A DNA stretch of 34,485 nt from Selenomonas sp. oral taxon 126. Its GTDB lineage: Bacteria; Bacillota; Negativicutes; Selenomonadales; Selenomonadaceae. The DNA is taken from NCBI RefSeq assembly GCF_001683335.1, contig NZ_CP016201.1, positions 2,080,017-2,114,501 on the forward strand, read 5' to 3'. Under the pieces are notes generated by a model. It was not told where the DNA came from. It made no database searches and worked only from the letters and a program-made list of their open reading frames with translations. This document shows, piece by piece, positions 1 through 7,969 of this stretch. Each line of letters begins with the position of its first letter. Position 1 is the stretch's first letter. The position numbers were made by a program, and so were the translations under genes.

Positions 1-160
1 CACGCTCCCCGATCAGACGAGTCTGAATGCCATCTCCGAAGAGCTGACTGCAAAGGTACGGCAGGAGCTCCACGACGTACTCGGCATTGCGGATGTACCC
101 GTGGCGCTGCGTGTCACGGAGATTGCAAATGCGGGAGCGTCCAAGCGCACTGTTTCTTAG
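1..160 (+). CDS. amaP: Alkaline shock response membrane anchor protein AmaP, C-terminal part
   Basis: An open frame enters from the left edge (codons in phase with base 2) and ends at TAG 158-160, giving about 52 residues. The visible end, LNAISEELTAKVRQEL followed by a predicted beta segment around VALRVTEI, resembles the C-terminal domain of AmaP, the membrane anchor that recruits Asp23-type envelope stress proteins. The next two genes, DUF2273 and nusB, are the usual partners in the amaP-DUF2273-nusB order of Firmicutes, and this supports the call more than the short sequence does. The N-terminal membrane segments lie outside the window. An Asp23/Gls24 protein itself is the main alternative. 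Confidence 0.65.
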   Translation, partial: TLPDQTSLNAISEELTAKVRQELHDVLGIADVPVALRVTEIANAGASKRTVS

Positions 161-172
161 TGGGGGGACGGG

Positions 173-418
173 ATGAAGGAAAATATACTGCTCTTCCTGC
201 AGGATCAGTGGCAGGAGCATCGCGGGCGGACGGCAGGGCTGCTGCTTGGCGCACTGTTCGGCATATCCGTCCTGCTCTTTGGCTTTTGGAGCACGCTGTT
301 CGTGATTCTCTGCGCAGGCGTCGGTATGTATATCGGTCTGCGGACGGAGCGCGAGGGTGGATGGGGCGAACTGTTTGACACGTCCGCACTGAACCGTCTG
401 TTTCGGAGGATGTCATGA
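173..418 (+). CDS. DUF2273 small integral membrane protein
   Basis: This 81-residue protein has two closely spaced hydrophobic stretches (about residues 23-38 and 40-55, joined around FGFWS), with a basic, polar N-terminus and a charged C-terminus. That matches the DUF2273 family, a small membrane protein encoded beside amaP and asp23 in Firmicutes. The ATG at 173 follows the purine-rich GGGGGGACGGG, a usable ribosome binding site. The stop codon overlaps the nusB start in an ATGA arrangement, so translation is probably coupled. Its molecular role is not known; by context it belongs to the envelope-stress Asp23/AmaP complex. Confidence 0.85.
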   Translation: MKENILLFLQDQWQEHRGRTAGLLLGALFGISVLLFGFWSTLFVILCAGVGMYIGLRTEREGGWGELFDTSALNRLFRRMS

Positions 419-825
419 GCCGAAGACACGCGCGGGAAGCCGCGCTGCTGACGCTGTTTCAGCTCGAGTTCGGCGCGGATGATGCACCTGCGGACAGCGC
501 AAGCAATCTCGCGATTGACGAGGTCGAGGGGATTACGGAGAAGGATCTGCCCTATGCGCACGCGCTCGTACAGGGGACGCGCGCACATCTTGCGGAGATC
601 GACGCGGAGATCGCGCGTCTGGCGAAGGAGTGGAAGCTCCACCGCATGGCGGTTGTGGATCTGAGTCTCATCCGCATGGCGTACTACGAGATGCGCTATC
701 AGGACGAACGCATTGATCCGCCTGTTGCCATCAACGAGGCGGTCGAACTGGCAAAAAAATACGGCTCGGACGATGCGCGCCGCTATGTAAACGGGATCCT
801 TGCTGCAATGCAAAAATCTCTTTGA
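415..825 (+). CDS. nusB: Transcription antitermination factor NusB
   Basis: This 136-residue all-alpha protein has the normal NusB length. It opens with SRRHAREAALLTLFQLEF, the RNA-binding arginine-rich start typical of the family, and ends with the conserved VAINEAVELAKKYG...RYVNGILA region. NusB with NusE (S10) binds boxA RNA and promotes antitermination in rRNA operons; it acts in the cytoplasm. The ATG at 415 overlaps the DUF2273 stop by four bases, and GGAGG at 406-410 serves as the ribosome binding site. Placement just ahead of xseA is usual in Firmicutes. Confidence 0.95.
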   Translation: MSRRHAREAALLTLFQLEFGADDAPADSASNLAIDEVEGITEKDLPYAHALVQGTRAHLAEIDAEIARLAKEWKLHRMAVVDLSLIRMAYYEMRYQDERIDPPVAINEAVELAKKYGSDDARRYVNGILAAMQKSL

Positions 826-903
826 GAAATGAATCAAGAAAGAATCCGTTGCGCGAGTATGTCGTGCAATGGTTCTTTTTTTATCGATATGGAAGGGCAT
901 TTT

Positions 904-2109
904 ATGACCGTTCACTCTGTCAGTGATGTCACGCGCTACATCAAGGGGCTGTTCGAGGGGGAGGCAATCCTCTCGGATATCCTCATACGCGGTGAAGTTT
1001 CCAATTTCAAACGCTATCCCTCGGGGCACTGCTATTTTACGCTCAAAGACGCGGGAGCGAGCATGAAATGCGTCATGTTCAACGGCTACGCGCGCAATCT
1101 GCGCTTTACGCCGGAGAACGGGATGCAGGTCATTGCGGGCGGCTCTGTGTCCGTCTACGAGCGCGATGGTGCGTATCAGCTCTATGTGAATTCGCTGACG
1201 CCCGAGGGCGCAGGTGCTCTTGCGCTTGCCTTCGAGCAGCTGAGGGAAAAGCTGTACGCCGAGGGTCTGTTTGACGAGGCGCATAAGCAGCCGCTGCCGC
1301 GCTTTCCAAAGCGGATCGGCATTGTCACATCGTCGGCGGGCGCCGTCCTGCGCGACATCCACAAGGTTGCAAAGCGTCGCTGGCCGAATGTGCAGCTGAT
1401 CCTGCATCCCGTGCTCGTGCAGGGCACGGAGGCGGCGGGGCAGATTGCAGCGGCGATTCGCTTCTTCAACGAGAAATACCCCGTGGACGTGCTCATCGTC
1501 GGGCGCGGCGGCGGCTCGGAAGAGGATCTCTGGGCGTTCAACGAGGAGCCGGTCGTGCGCGCAATCTACGCGTCACGAATCCCCGTGATCTCTGCCGTGG
1601 GGCATGAGACGGATACGACGCTCGCGGATTTCGTCAGTGACCGCCGTGCGGCGACGCCGTCACAGGCAGCGGAGTTCGCCGTCCCCGATGCCGCCGAGCT
1701 GAACCAGTATGCAGCGGGACTCTTTGCACGCCTCCATGCGGGGCGCAGGCGGGCGACGGAGCAGCAGAGAAACCGTCTGAGGGCACTGACGGAGCGTCCG
1801 TGGCGCAGGAATCCGACGCTCCTCCTCGCCTCTGCCGTACAGCGCACGGATCGCGCGACAGAGCGTCTGCACCGTGCGGCAAAGGAGACGCGTACAGATG
1901 CACGCCATCGCCTCGAACTCCTGCTGAAGCGTCTGGAACTGCTGAACCCCGTGCAGATTCTCTATCGTGGTTTCAGCACTGTGGAGAAGGACGGGAAAGC
2001 GGTGAGCCGCGCGAAGGATTTATCCGTGGGAGATTATTTGAAGATTACATTTGCAGACGGGAAGATATCTGCCGTCGTTGAGGCAAAGGAGAAGCAGCAT
2101 GGCGCGTAA
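904..2109 (+). CDS. xseA: Exodeoxyribonuclease VII large subunit
   Basis: This 401-residue protein is the catalytic subunit of exonuclease VII, which degrades single-stranded DNA to oligonucleotides with XseB. An N-terminal OB-fold nucleic-acid binding domain (about residues 1-100, with GEVSNFKRYPSGHCYFTLKD) is followed by the catalytic domain with GRGGGSEEDLWAFNEE and SAVGHETDTTLADFVSDRRA, then a long helical C-terminal region. The reading frame is open back to an ATG at 829, but no ribosome binding site precedes that codon. The ATG at 904 has GGAAGGG six bases upstream and begins right at the conserved start, so 904 was chosen. The 3' end overlaps xseB by 11 bases. Confidence 0.93.
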   Translation: MTVHSVSDVTRYIKGLFEGEAILSDILIRGEVSNFKRYPSGHCYFTLKDAGASMKCVMFNGYARNLRFTPENGMQVIAGGSVSVYERDGAYQLYVNSLTPEGAGALALAFEQLREKLYAEGLFDEAHKQPLPRFPKRIGIVTSSAGAVLRDIHKVAKRRWPNVQLILHPVLVQGTEAAGQIAAAIRFFNEKYPVDVLIVGRGGGSEEDLWAFNEEPVVRAIYASRIPVISAVGHETDTTLADFVSDRRAATPSQAAEFAVPDAAELNQYAAGLFARLHAGRRRATEQQRNRLRALTERPWRRNPTLLLASAVQRTDRATERLHRAAKETRTDARHRLELLLKRLELLNPVQILYRGFSTVEKDGKAVSRAKDLSVGDYLKITFADGKISAVVEAKEKQHGA

Positions 2110-2335
2110 GAAGGAAATGGCGTTCGAGGACGCGCTCGGCGCATTGGAGCAGATTGTCGCGGAGATTGAGACGGGGGAGCTGCCGCTTGCCGACCTCATG
2201 GCGAAGTATTCGGAGGGAATCAAACTGTCCGACTTTTGCATGAAGTCCCTCAAGCGCGCCGAGGAGACGATGGATCTTCTGGTGAAGGAGACGGCGGACG
2301 GCGTTTCCGAAGAGAAGCTGGAGATCGGAGGATGA
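2099..2335 (+). CDS. xseB: Exodeoxyribonuclease VII small subunit
   Basis: This 78-residue helical protein has the XseB signature: FEDALGALEQIVAEIETGEL followed by PLADLMAKYSEGIKLSDFC. XseB wraps along the coiled-coil arm of XseA to form active exonuclease VII. The frame is open further upstream to 2051, but the ATG at 2099 has AAGGAGAAGC just before it and starts at the normal family position. It lies inside the last codons of xseA, so the two subunits are probably translationally coupled. The stop at 2333-2335 is one base from the ispA start. Confidence 0.93.
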   Translation: MARKKEMAFEDALGALEQIVAEIETGELPLADLMAKYSEGIKLSDFCMKSLKRAEETMDLLVKETADGVSEEKLEIGG

Positions 2336-2336
2336 G

Positions 2337-3212
2337 ATGAAGGAACTTTGGAAGGCACGGCAGGCTCTTGTCGAGCGTGCGTTGGAGGCGGAGCTGGCAA
2401 AGACCGCCATTCTGGACCCAATTCTGCGGGAGTCGATGGCATACAGCCTCATGGCGGGCGGAAAGCGTCTGCGCCCCGTACTTCTGATGGCGGCAGCGGA
2501 TGCCGTTGGCGCGGATGGAACGAAGTTCCTGCCTGTTGCGTGTGCACTTGAGATGATCCACACCTATTCGCTCATCCACGACGATCTGCCCGCGATGGAC
2601 GACGACGATTATCGTCGCGGCAAGCTGACGAACCATATGGTATATGGGGACGGCATAGCCATCCTTGCGGGAGACGCACTGCTGACGCTCGCGTTCTCCG
2701 TGATCCTGCGGCAGAAGGATGTGCCCGCCGAGGCTCTCCTGCGTGTGGTGGATGAGATCAGCCGTGCGGCGGGTGCTGAGGGCATGGTCGGCGGGCAGGT
2801 GCTGGATCTCAGAGCCGAGGGCGTACGGATTACGATGGAGGAGCTGCGCCGCGTGCACATGGGCAAGACGGGCGCGCTCTTTCATGCGGCACTGCGCAGC
2901 GGGGCGATTCTCGCGGGCGCGACGGAGGAGCAGCTTGCGGCGCTCACTGCATATGCCGACCACTTTGGTCTCGCATTCCAGATCACGGACGACATTCTCG
3001 ACGTGATCGGGACGGCGGAGGACATCGGCAAGCCTGTCGGCAGCGATGAGAAGAATCACAAGTCGACCTATGTGACGCTGACCTCACTCGCCGAGGCGCA
3101 GGAGCTTGCGCGCCGCACGGTGGAGGAGGCGACCGCCGCACTCGCCGTATTTGGCACGGAGGCGGATTTCCTGCGCGAGCTTGTTGCATATCTCGTGAAT
3201 CGGAAGCAGTAG
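2337..3212 (+). CDS. ispA: Polyprenyl (farnesyl/geranylgeranyl) diphosphate synthase
   Basis: This 291-residue trans-prenyltransferase condenses isopentenyl diphosphate with allylic diphosphates. The first aspartate-rich motif is in SLIHDDLPAMDDDDYRRG, where the DDxxxxD form (four residues between) is typical of bacterial farnesyl diphosphate synthases. The second is QITDDILD. GGKRLRP near residue 41 binds the isopentenyl diphosphate. GGAGG lies just upstream of the ATG at 2337, which is one base past the xseB stop. In many relatives dxs follows ispA; here tlyA follows directly. Exact chain length of the product cannot be read from sequence, and C15 is the usual case for this operon position. 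Confidence 0.92.
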   Translation: MKELWKARQALVERALEAELAKTAILDPILRESMAYSLMAGGKRLRPVLLMAAADAVGADGTKFLPVACALEMIHTYSLIHDDLPAMDDDDYRRGKLTNHMVYGDGIAILAGDALLTLAFSVILRQKDVPAEALLRVVDEISRAAGAEGMVGGQVLDLRAEGVRITMEELRRVHMGKTGALFHAALRSGAILAGATEEQLAALTAYADHFGLAFQITDDILDVIGTAEDIGKPVGSDEKNHKSTYVTLTSLAEAQELARRTVEEATAALAVFGTEADFLRELVAYLVNRKQ

Positions 3213-3220
3213 GGGATATT

Positions 3221-4042
3221 TTGAAAAAAGAGCGGTTGGATGTCCTGCTTGTAGAGCAGGGATTTGCGCCGAGTCGGGAGCGCGCAAAGCGTCTCATCAT
3301 GGCGGGGCAGGTGCTAGTGGACGAGCAGCGTATCGACAAGGCAGGCACAACGGTCGCGGTCGAGGCGAAGCTGCGCGTCGTGGGGGAGGATCTGCCCTAC
3401 GTCAGCCGCGGCGGACTGAAACTCGCAAAGGGGATGGAGGTGTTCGGCGCCGTCCTCGCGGGGAAGACGGCGGCGGACATTGGGGCATCGACGGGCGGCT
3501 TTACGGACTGCATGCTCCAGAACGGTGCGGCAAAGGTCTATGCCATCGACGTCGGCTACGGGCAGCTCGACTGGAAGCTGCGGACGGATGCGCGCGTTGT
3601 CAATATGGAGCGCACAAATATCCGCAGCGTCACACCCGAGATGTTGGGGGCGGCGCTCGACTTTGCCTCAATCGACGTGGCGTTTATCTCACTGGACAAG
3701 GTGCTGCCCGTCGTACGGACACTCCTTGCAGAGGGCGGTGAGGTGATTGCGCTCATCAAGCCGCAGTTTGAGGCGGGCAAGGAGCGCGTGGGCAAGAACG
3801 GCGTTGTGCGTGACCCCGCCGTGCACGAGGATGTCATTCGGCAGGTACTTGCTGTCGCACGGTCACAGGGCTTTCAGCCTGCGGGGCTGACGTACTCGCC
3901 CGTGAAGGGGCCAAAGGGGAATATCGAGTATCTGCTGTATCTGAAAACAGAGGGGGAAGCTGTGGATATGGATGGGGCGTTTGTACACGAAATTGTGACA
4001 GAGGCACATCGTGTGCTGGATGGACGAGGTGCAGAGCATTGA
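3221..4042 (+). CDS. tlyA: TlyA family rRNA (cytidine-2'-O)-methyltransferase
   Basis: This 273-residue protein has an N-terminal S4 RNA-binding domain (about residues 3-65, RLDVLLVEQGFAPSRERAKR) and a C-terminal FtsJ/RrmJ-like Rossmann methyltransferase with the SAM-binding motif ADIGASTGGFTDCML. The family methylates cytidines in 16S and/or 23S rRNA, and in some species has been described as a hemolysin. The start is TTG at 3221, preceded by AGGGG; no ATG or GTG nearby fits the conserved beginning. The stop overlaps the nadK start (TGATG). Confidence 0.92.
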   Translation: MKKERLDVLLVEQGFAPSRERAKRLIMAGQVLVDEQRIDKAGTTVAVEAKLRVVGEDLPYVSRGGLKLAKGMEVFGAVLAGKTAADIGASTGGFTDCMLQNGAAKVYAIDVGYGQLDWKLRTDARVVNMERTNIRSVTPEMLGAALDFASIDVAFISLDKVLPVVRTLLAEGGEVIALIKPQFEAGKERVGKNGVVRDPAVHEDVIRQVLAVARSQGFQPAGLTYSPVKGPKGNIEYLLYLKTEGEAVDMDGAFVHEIVTEAHRVLDGRGAEH

Positions 4043-4893
4043 TGACCGTTGCGGTATTTCCGAATCTGATTAAGCCGGAGATGCGGGATATTCTGCTGCG
4101 AATCCGTGATTTCTTTGCTGACCGTGGGGCGCGGATCATGTTGCCGCGCGTGCGTGCGGCGGAGTTCGGCATGGAGGAGAGCGGCGTCGACGACATCGAG
4201 CGTCTGCCCGCAGACTTTGCACTCAGCCTTGGCGGGGACGGCACGCTGCTCGGCATCTGCCGCAGATATGCCGCGAATCCCGTGCCCGTCTGCGGCATCA
4301 ACATGGGCACGCTCGGCTTTATGGCGGACATCGAGCAGAACGAGCTCGAGCAGCGCCTCGTACAGCTCTGTGCAGGGGATTATCGTGTCGAGTGGCGTCC
4401 CTTTCTCGCAGGCTATGTCACGAAGCCGGACGGTGCGGAGCATTTTCTCGGGCATGCCATCAATGACATCGTCGTCATGAAGGGGGATGTGGCGCGCATC
4501 ATCTCGCTTGCGCTGTGCGTCAACGATACGCCGCTCGTCGAGTGCAAGGCAGACGGCTTCATCGTCGCCACGCCGACGGGCTCTACGGCGTACTCGCTCT
4601 CGGCGGGCGGCCCCATCATGAACCCGATGGTGAAGGGCATCGTCCTCACGCCGATCTGTCCGCACACGCTGAACATCCGCCCGCTCATCATACGCGAGGA
4701 GGACGCCGTACACATTCACCTCGTCGACACGCGGCAGAGCATCATTGTCACGCTCGACGGGCAGGAGACGACGCCCATCCACCCGGACGATACCGTCACC
4801 GTCAAATGCTCGGATGTGCGCGCGGGCATCATCAAATTTGCGGATAAGGACTACTATCAGATCCTGCGTACGAAACTTTGGAGAAACTGCTAG
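4042..4893 (+). CDS. nadK: NAD kinase (ATP-NAD/polyphosphate kinase)
   Basis: This 283-residue cytosolic enzyme phosphorylates NAD to NADP. The ATP/NAD-binding motif SLGGDGTLLG is near residue 68, INDIVVM is the NE/D-type motif, and the family hallmark TPTGSTAYSLSAGGPI follows. The ATG at 4042 overlaps the tlyA stop in a TGATG arrangement. A TTG one codon upstream (4039) would add only one residue and lacks support. Placement between tlyA and argR is conserved in Firmicutes. Confidence 0.95.
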   Translation: MTVAVFPNLIKPEMRDILLRIRDFFADRGARIMLPRVRAAEFGMEESGVDDIERLPADFALSLGGDGTLLGICRRYAANPVPVCGINMGTLGFMADIEQNELEQRLVQLCAGDYRVEWRPFLAGYVTKPDGAEHFLGHAINDIVVMKGDVARIISLALCVNDTPLVECKADGFIVATPTGSTAYSLSAGGPIMNPMVKGIVLTPICPHTLNIRPLIIREEDAVHIHLVDTRQSIIVTLDGQETTPIHPDDTVTVKCSDVRAGIIKFADKDYYQILRTKLWRNC

Positions 4894-4904
4894 GAGAGAG
4901 CGGA

Positions 4905-5357
4905 ATGAAAAGCCGTCGCCACGAACTCATCAGGAAAATCATCGGCGAAGAGATCATCGAGACACAGGAGGCGCTTGCCGAGGCGCTGCGTGCGCGGCAT
5001 ATGCGCGTCACGCAGGCGACCATCTCACGCGATATCAAGGAGCTTTTCCTCATCAAAGTCCCCGCAGGAAACGGACGCTATCGCTATGCCGTGTCCCCGC
5101 ACGAGAGCGTGCGCTTCTCGGAGGGACGGATGAAGCGCCTCTTCAAGGACAATGTGATTTTTTCGGATTTCAGTGAGAATATCGTCGTTGTCAAGACCAT
5201 CCCCGGGGCGGCGTCGACGGTCGGGGCAGCACTCGATGCCTCGGACTGGACGGAGATCATCGGCACGGTTGCGGGCGACGACAGCATCTTCGTGCTCGTC
5301 AAGCCGCGCGAGGCAGCAGAGACGATTGTCGAGCGCATTCGCGCGCTGATCCACTGA
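4905..5357 (+). CDS. argR: Arginine repressor
   Basis: This 150-residue regulator has an N-terminal winged-helix DNA-binding domain (RRHELIRKII ... TQATISRDIKEL) and a C-terminal arginine-binding oligomerisation domain with PGAASTVGAALD and the GDD of TVAGDDSIFVLV. With arginine bound it forms hexamers that repress arginine biosynthesis and may activate catabolism. The frame is open from 4878, but the ATG at 4905 has TAGGAGAG at a normal distance and matches the family start. The nearby nadK-argR-recN order is standard in Firmicutes. Confidence 0.95.
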   Translation: MKSRRHELIRKIIGEEIIETQEALAEALRARHMRVTQATISRDIKELFLIKVPAGNGRYRYAVSPHESVRFSEGRMKRLFKDNVIFSDFSENIVVVKTIPGAASTVGAALDASDWTEIIGTVAGDDSIFVLVKPREAAETIVERIRALIH

Positions 5358-5372
5358 GAGGAGGGAGACGCT

Positions 5373-7088
5373 ATGCTGCAAAGTCTGCGCGTATGGAATT
5401 TTGCATTGCTTGAGGAGGTTGCCGTCGAGTTCGGCGCGGGACTCAACATCCTCACGGGTGAGACCGGTGCGGGCAAATCCATCCTGATTGATGCACTCGG
5501 GGCAATTCTCGGTCAGCGCATCTCCTCTGACGTCATCCGCAACGGCTGCGACGCGTTGCGCGTCGAGGCGGTATTTGCGTGCGAGGGGGACGCGGCACTG
5601 GCGGCGCTCCTCGCAGAGCAGGAGATCGAGTATGAGGACGAACTCATCATCCTGCGCAAGGTCGCTCGCACGGGCAAGGGCTCGATCCTTGTCAACGGCA
5701 GCCATGTCACGCTGACCTTTCTCAAAAAGCTCGCCCCGCATCTCGTGGACATCCACGGACAGAACGAGAACCTTGCGCTCCTGCGCGAGGATGCGCAGCG
5801 GAGTCTCCTCGAGGGCGGCGATGAGGAACTGCAAAAGCTGCTCGCGGACTACGCCGAGGTCTATGAGGGCTGGCGGGAAAAGACGCGTTTGCGCGAGGAG
5901 CGCGTGGAGGAGATTGAGAACATCGGTGAGCGCTTGGATCTCCTGCGCTGGCAGGAAAAGGAGATTGCAGAGGCAGAGCTGAGTGCGGGTGAGGATGAGG
6001 AACTCGAGGCGGAGATCCGCCGCCTTTCCCATTCGGAGCGCCTCGTCGAGAACGCCGGCGAGGCATCGAATCTGCTCAGTGAGGACGGAGAGGAGGGCAT
6101 CTCCGTCCTCTCGGCGCTCTCGCGCATTACCGGTGCGCTCGATGAGATTGCACGCTATGACGACGGACTCTCGAATGCGCAGACAATGATCGAGGAGGCG
6201 TACATCTCCCTGCAGGAGGCATCCTACGAGGTGCGTGACTATCTGGACGCGATCGACGCCGATCCCGCGCGTCTCGACCGAATACAGACGCGCATGGACG
6301 TGATCGACCGCCTCAAAAAGAAATACGGCGGTAGCATTGCCGCCGTACTTGAGCGCCTTGCCTTCATTCGCAGCGAGCTCGAGAGCATCGACAACTATGA
6401 TACCGATATGGTACAGCTCGACAGGGACATTGCCGCGCTTTGTAAACGCCTCGGGGAAACGGCAAAAGCGCTGACCGTGCGCCGGCAGGAAGTCGGCACA
6501 GTGCTCTCTGCCGAGATTGAGCGCGAACTGGAAGGGTTGGGGATGCCAAAGGCGCGGTTCCGCATTGTCGTCACGCCCGAGGAGAAATACACGAGTCGCG
6601 GCGCGGACAGCCTCAGCATGCTCTTCTCGGCAAATGTGGGCGAGGCGGAAAAGCCCATCGAGAAGATTGCCTCGGGCGGCGAACTCTCGCGCATTGCTCT
6701 CGCTATCAAGTCCATTGTCGCCGCGCGCGACACGGGCGGGACGAGCATGGTCTTTGACGAGATCGACACGGGCATCGGCGGGCGCACCGCGCAGATGGTC
6801 GCCGAGCGCATTGCCTTCGTCGCACACTACAAGCAGGTGCTCTGCATCACCCATCTGCCGCAGATCGCCTGTATGGCGGACGCACATCTCTACATCGCGA
6901 AATCCGTGAAGGGGGACAGCACCGTGACGCAGGTGGAAGCACTCTCCGCCGATGAGCGTGTGCGCGAGATCGCACGCATGGCATCGGGCGATGATGTCAC
7001 GGAGGCTGCGCTTGCAAACGCGCGTGAAATGCTCGCGGGTGCGCAGCAGAAGAAGACAGCATTTCAGAAGAAGAAAGCGAAAAAATGA
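5373..7088 (+). CDS. recN: DNA repair protein RecN
   Basis: This 571-residue SMC-like ATPase acts early in double-strand break repair. The Walker A motif GETGAGKS is at residues 29-36. The middle is a long charged coiled coil (about residues 150-370), and the C-terminal half has the ABC signature ASGGELSRIALA followed by Walker B residues in MVFDEIDTGIGG. Length is normal. GAGGAGGGAG precedes the ATG at 5373. It is the last housekeeping gene of the run. A 727-codon open frame on the opposite strand is only a shadow of this gene and argR. Confidence 0.96.
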   Translation: MLQSLRVWNFALLEEVAVEFGAGLNILTGETGAGKSILIDALGAILGQRISSDVIRNGCDALRVEAVFACEGDAALAALLAEQEIEYEDELIILRKVARTGKGSILVNGSHVTLTFLKKLAPHLVDIHGQNENLALLREDAQRSLLEGGDEELQKLLADYAEVYEGWREKTRLREERVEEIENIGERLDLLRWQEKEIAEAELSAGEDEELEAEIRRLSHSERLVENAGEASNLLSEDGEEGISVLSALSRITGALDEIARYDDGLSNAQTMIEEAYISLQEASYEVRDYLDAIDADPARLDRIQTRMDVIDRLKKKYGGSIAAVLERLAFIRSELESIDNYDTDMVQLDRDIAALCKRLGETAKALTVRRQEVGTVLSAEIERELEGLGMPKARFRIVVTPEEKYTSRGADSLSMLFSANVGEAEKPIEKIASGGELSRIALAIKSIVAARDTGGTSMVFDEIDTGIGGRTAQMVAERIAFVAHYKQVLCITHLPQIACMADAHLYIAKSVKGDSTVTQVEALSADERVREIARMASGDDVTEAALANAREMLAGAQQKKTAFQKKKAKK

Positions 7089-7098
7089 GAGGTGTCCG

Positions 7099-7581
7099 AT
7101 GAAGACATATGGTATGAAACGCGTTTTGATGGCGGGCGCTGTTGTGTCCGCGCTCCTTATGGGCGACGGAAGCGCACAGGCAATGCCCTCACCGCTCGTC
7201 GAATACACGAGCGTACGCGATGCGTGGGCGGTCGCAGGACTCCCCGTCTACACGCCGACCCTCCTGCCCGTCGGCTACGTGCAGAAGGAGATCATCGTCA
7301 TCGACAAGAGCCTTGCTGAGATCTTCTACCGCAACGATGCGGGCAAGGAAATCCTCTTCCGCATGGCGAAGGGCGATGCGGACATCAGCGGCGACAATAC
7401 GGTCTATGAGGTCAATCAGGTCGTGCAGGTCGGACGTCAGTATATCCGCGTCAAGGGCACGGAAAAACGCGTCAGCCTTGCACTTTGGTCGCGCGGCGGC
7501 TATACCTTCTCCCTTTCCTTTGAGGAGCCTGTCTCCATCGAAGCCGTGCAGGCAATCGTCAGCACAATTCCGTGGAACTGA
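7099..7581 (+). CDS. Secreted DUF4367-like protein
   Basis: This 160-residue protein begins with a signal peptide: basic start, hydrophobic core VLMAGAVVSALLMG, and a likely cleavage after SAQA. The mature part contains PVYTPTLLPVGYVQKEI and a following beta-rich region that resembles DUF4367, a domain seen in exported proteins and in the outer part of anti-sigma factors. The ATG at 7099 is preceded by GAGGTG. It sits ten bases after recN and probably ends the operon. Its function is unknown; no membrane anchor is visible after the signal peptide. Confidence 0.75.
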   Translation: MKTYGMKRVLMAGAVVSALLMGDGSAQAMPSPLVEYTSVRDAWAVAGLPVYTPTLLPVGYVQKEIIVIDKSLAEIFYRNDAGKEILFRMAKGDADISGDNTVYEVNQVVQVGRQYIRVKGTEKRVSLALWSRGGYTFSLSFEEPVSIEAVQAIVSTIPWN

Positions 7582-7631
7582 TCGGAGCGGATTTCCGATA
7601 TCCGACGCTGGAAAATACGCTGTAAACTTTA

Positions 7632-7793
7632 GGAAGCACTGATAAATTCAGCACCGTCATCTTAGCGCATCTTTTTTGCCCGCACTTCGTCGGCAAATCC
7701 TCCACATAGCCTCTGCTATGCGTCCGGTTTGCCTCCTAGTTCGGACGAAAAAATCTACGCCAATCTGACGGACTTCATTTTATCAGCGATTCC
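7632..7793. repeat. MITE-like repeat, copy A
   Basis: This 162-bp element begins GGAAGCACTGATAAA and ends with the imperfect inverted copy TTTATCAGCGATTCC. It is nearly the same as the element at 26293-26452 and is present inverted and more diverged at 9558-9718. A TTTA flanks both ends (7628-7631 and 7794-7797), which may be a target duplication. No coding capacity is visible. The size, terminal inverted repeats and intergenic placement suggest a non-autonomous miniature transposable element. Confidence 0.8.
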
Positions 7794-7803
7794 TTTATAT
7801 CAG

Positions 7804-7845
7804 AGAGAATCTGCTGTCGTATTGGCTGCGCGGATTCTCTTTTTT
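7804..7845 (+). terminator. Rho-independent terminator of the recN operon
   Basis: AGAGAATC (7804-7811) pairs perfectly with GATTCTCT (7833-7840) and is followed by a run of six T. It lies after MITE copy A and probably ends transcription of the housekeeping operon; the repeat seems to have inserted between the last gene and its terminator. Confidence 0.8.
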
Positions 7846-7887
7846 GATATGCAGATGAAAAATCATTAGGCAATATATGTCGTTCTG

Positions 7888-7896
7888 TGTTATAAT
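7888..7896 (+). promoter_or_regulatory. Extended -10 promoter for the 526-residue protein gene
   Basis: TGTTATAAT is a consensus extended -10 element (TG, one base, TATAAT at 7891-7896). No good -35 box is visible at 17 bp. It lies about 75 bp ahead of the start codon at 7970, just after the terminator of the upstream operon. The same TGTGTTATAATT string recurs at 9740-9750. Confidence 0.55.
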
Positions 7897-7969
7897 TCCA
7901 TTATATCAAAATATTTGGAATCCAAGAGGATACGAAGGGGAATAATGAATATTTTGTGAGGTGAGTGAC

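Noticed and set aside
829-903. 25-codon N-terminal extension of xseA from ATG 829
   Set aside because: It has no ribosome binding site and does not resemble the family; ATG 904 has both.
205-1407. 400-codon minus-strand frame opposite DUF2273, nusB and xseA
   Set aside because: It is a shadow of well-supported plus-strand genes; its composition is rich in Arg, His and Ala with no motif.
5025-7208. 727-codon open frame on the minus strand opposite argR and recN
   Set aside because: recN and argR on the plus strand have complete family motifs. The antisense frame arises from high-GC codon bias and has no ribosome binding site or domain.
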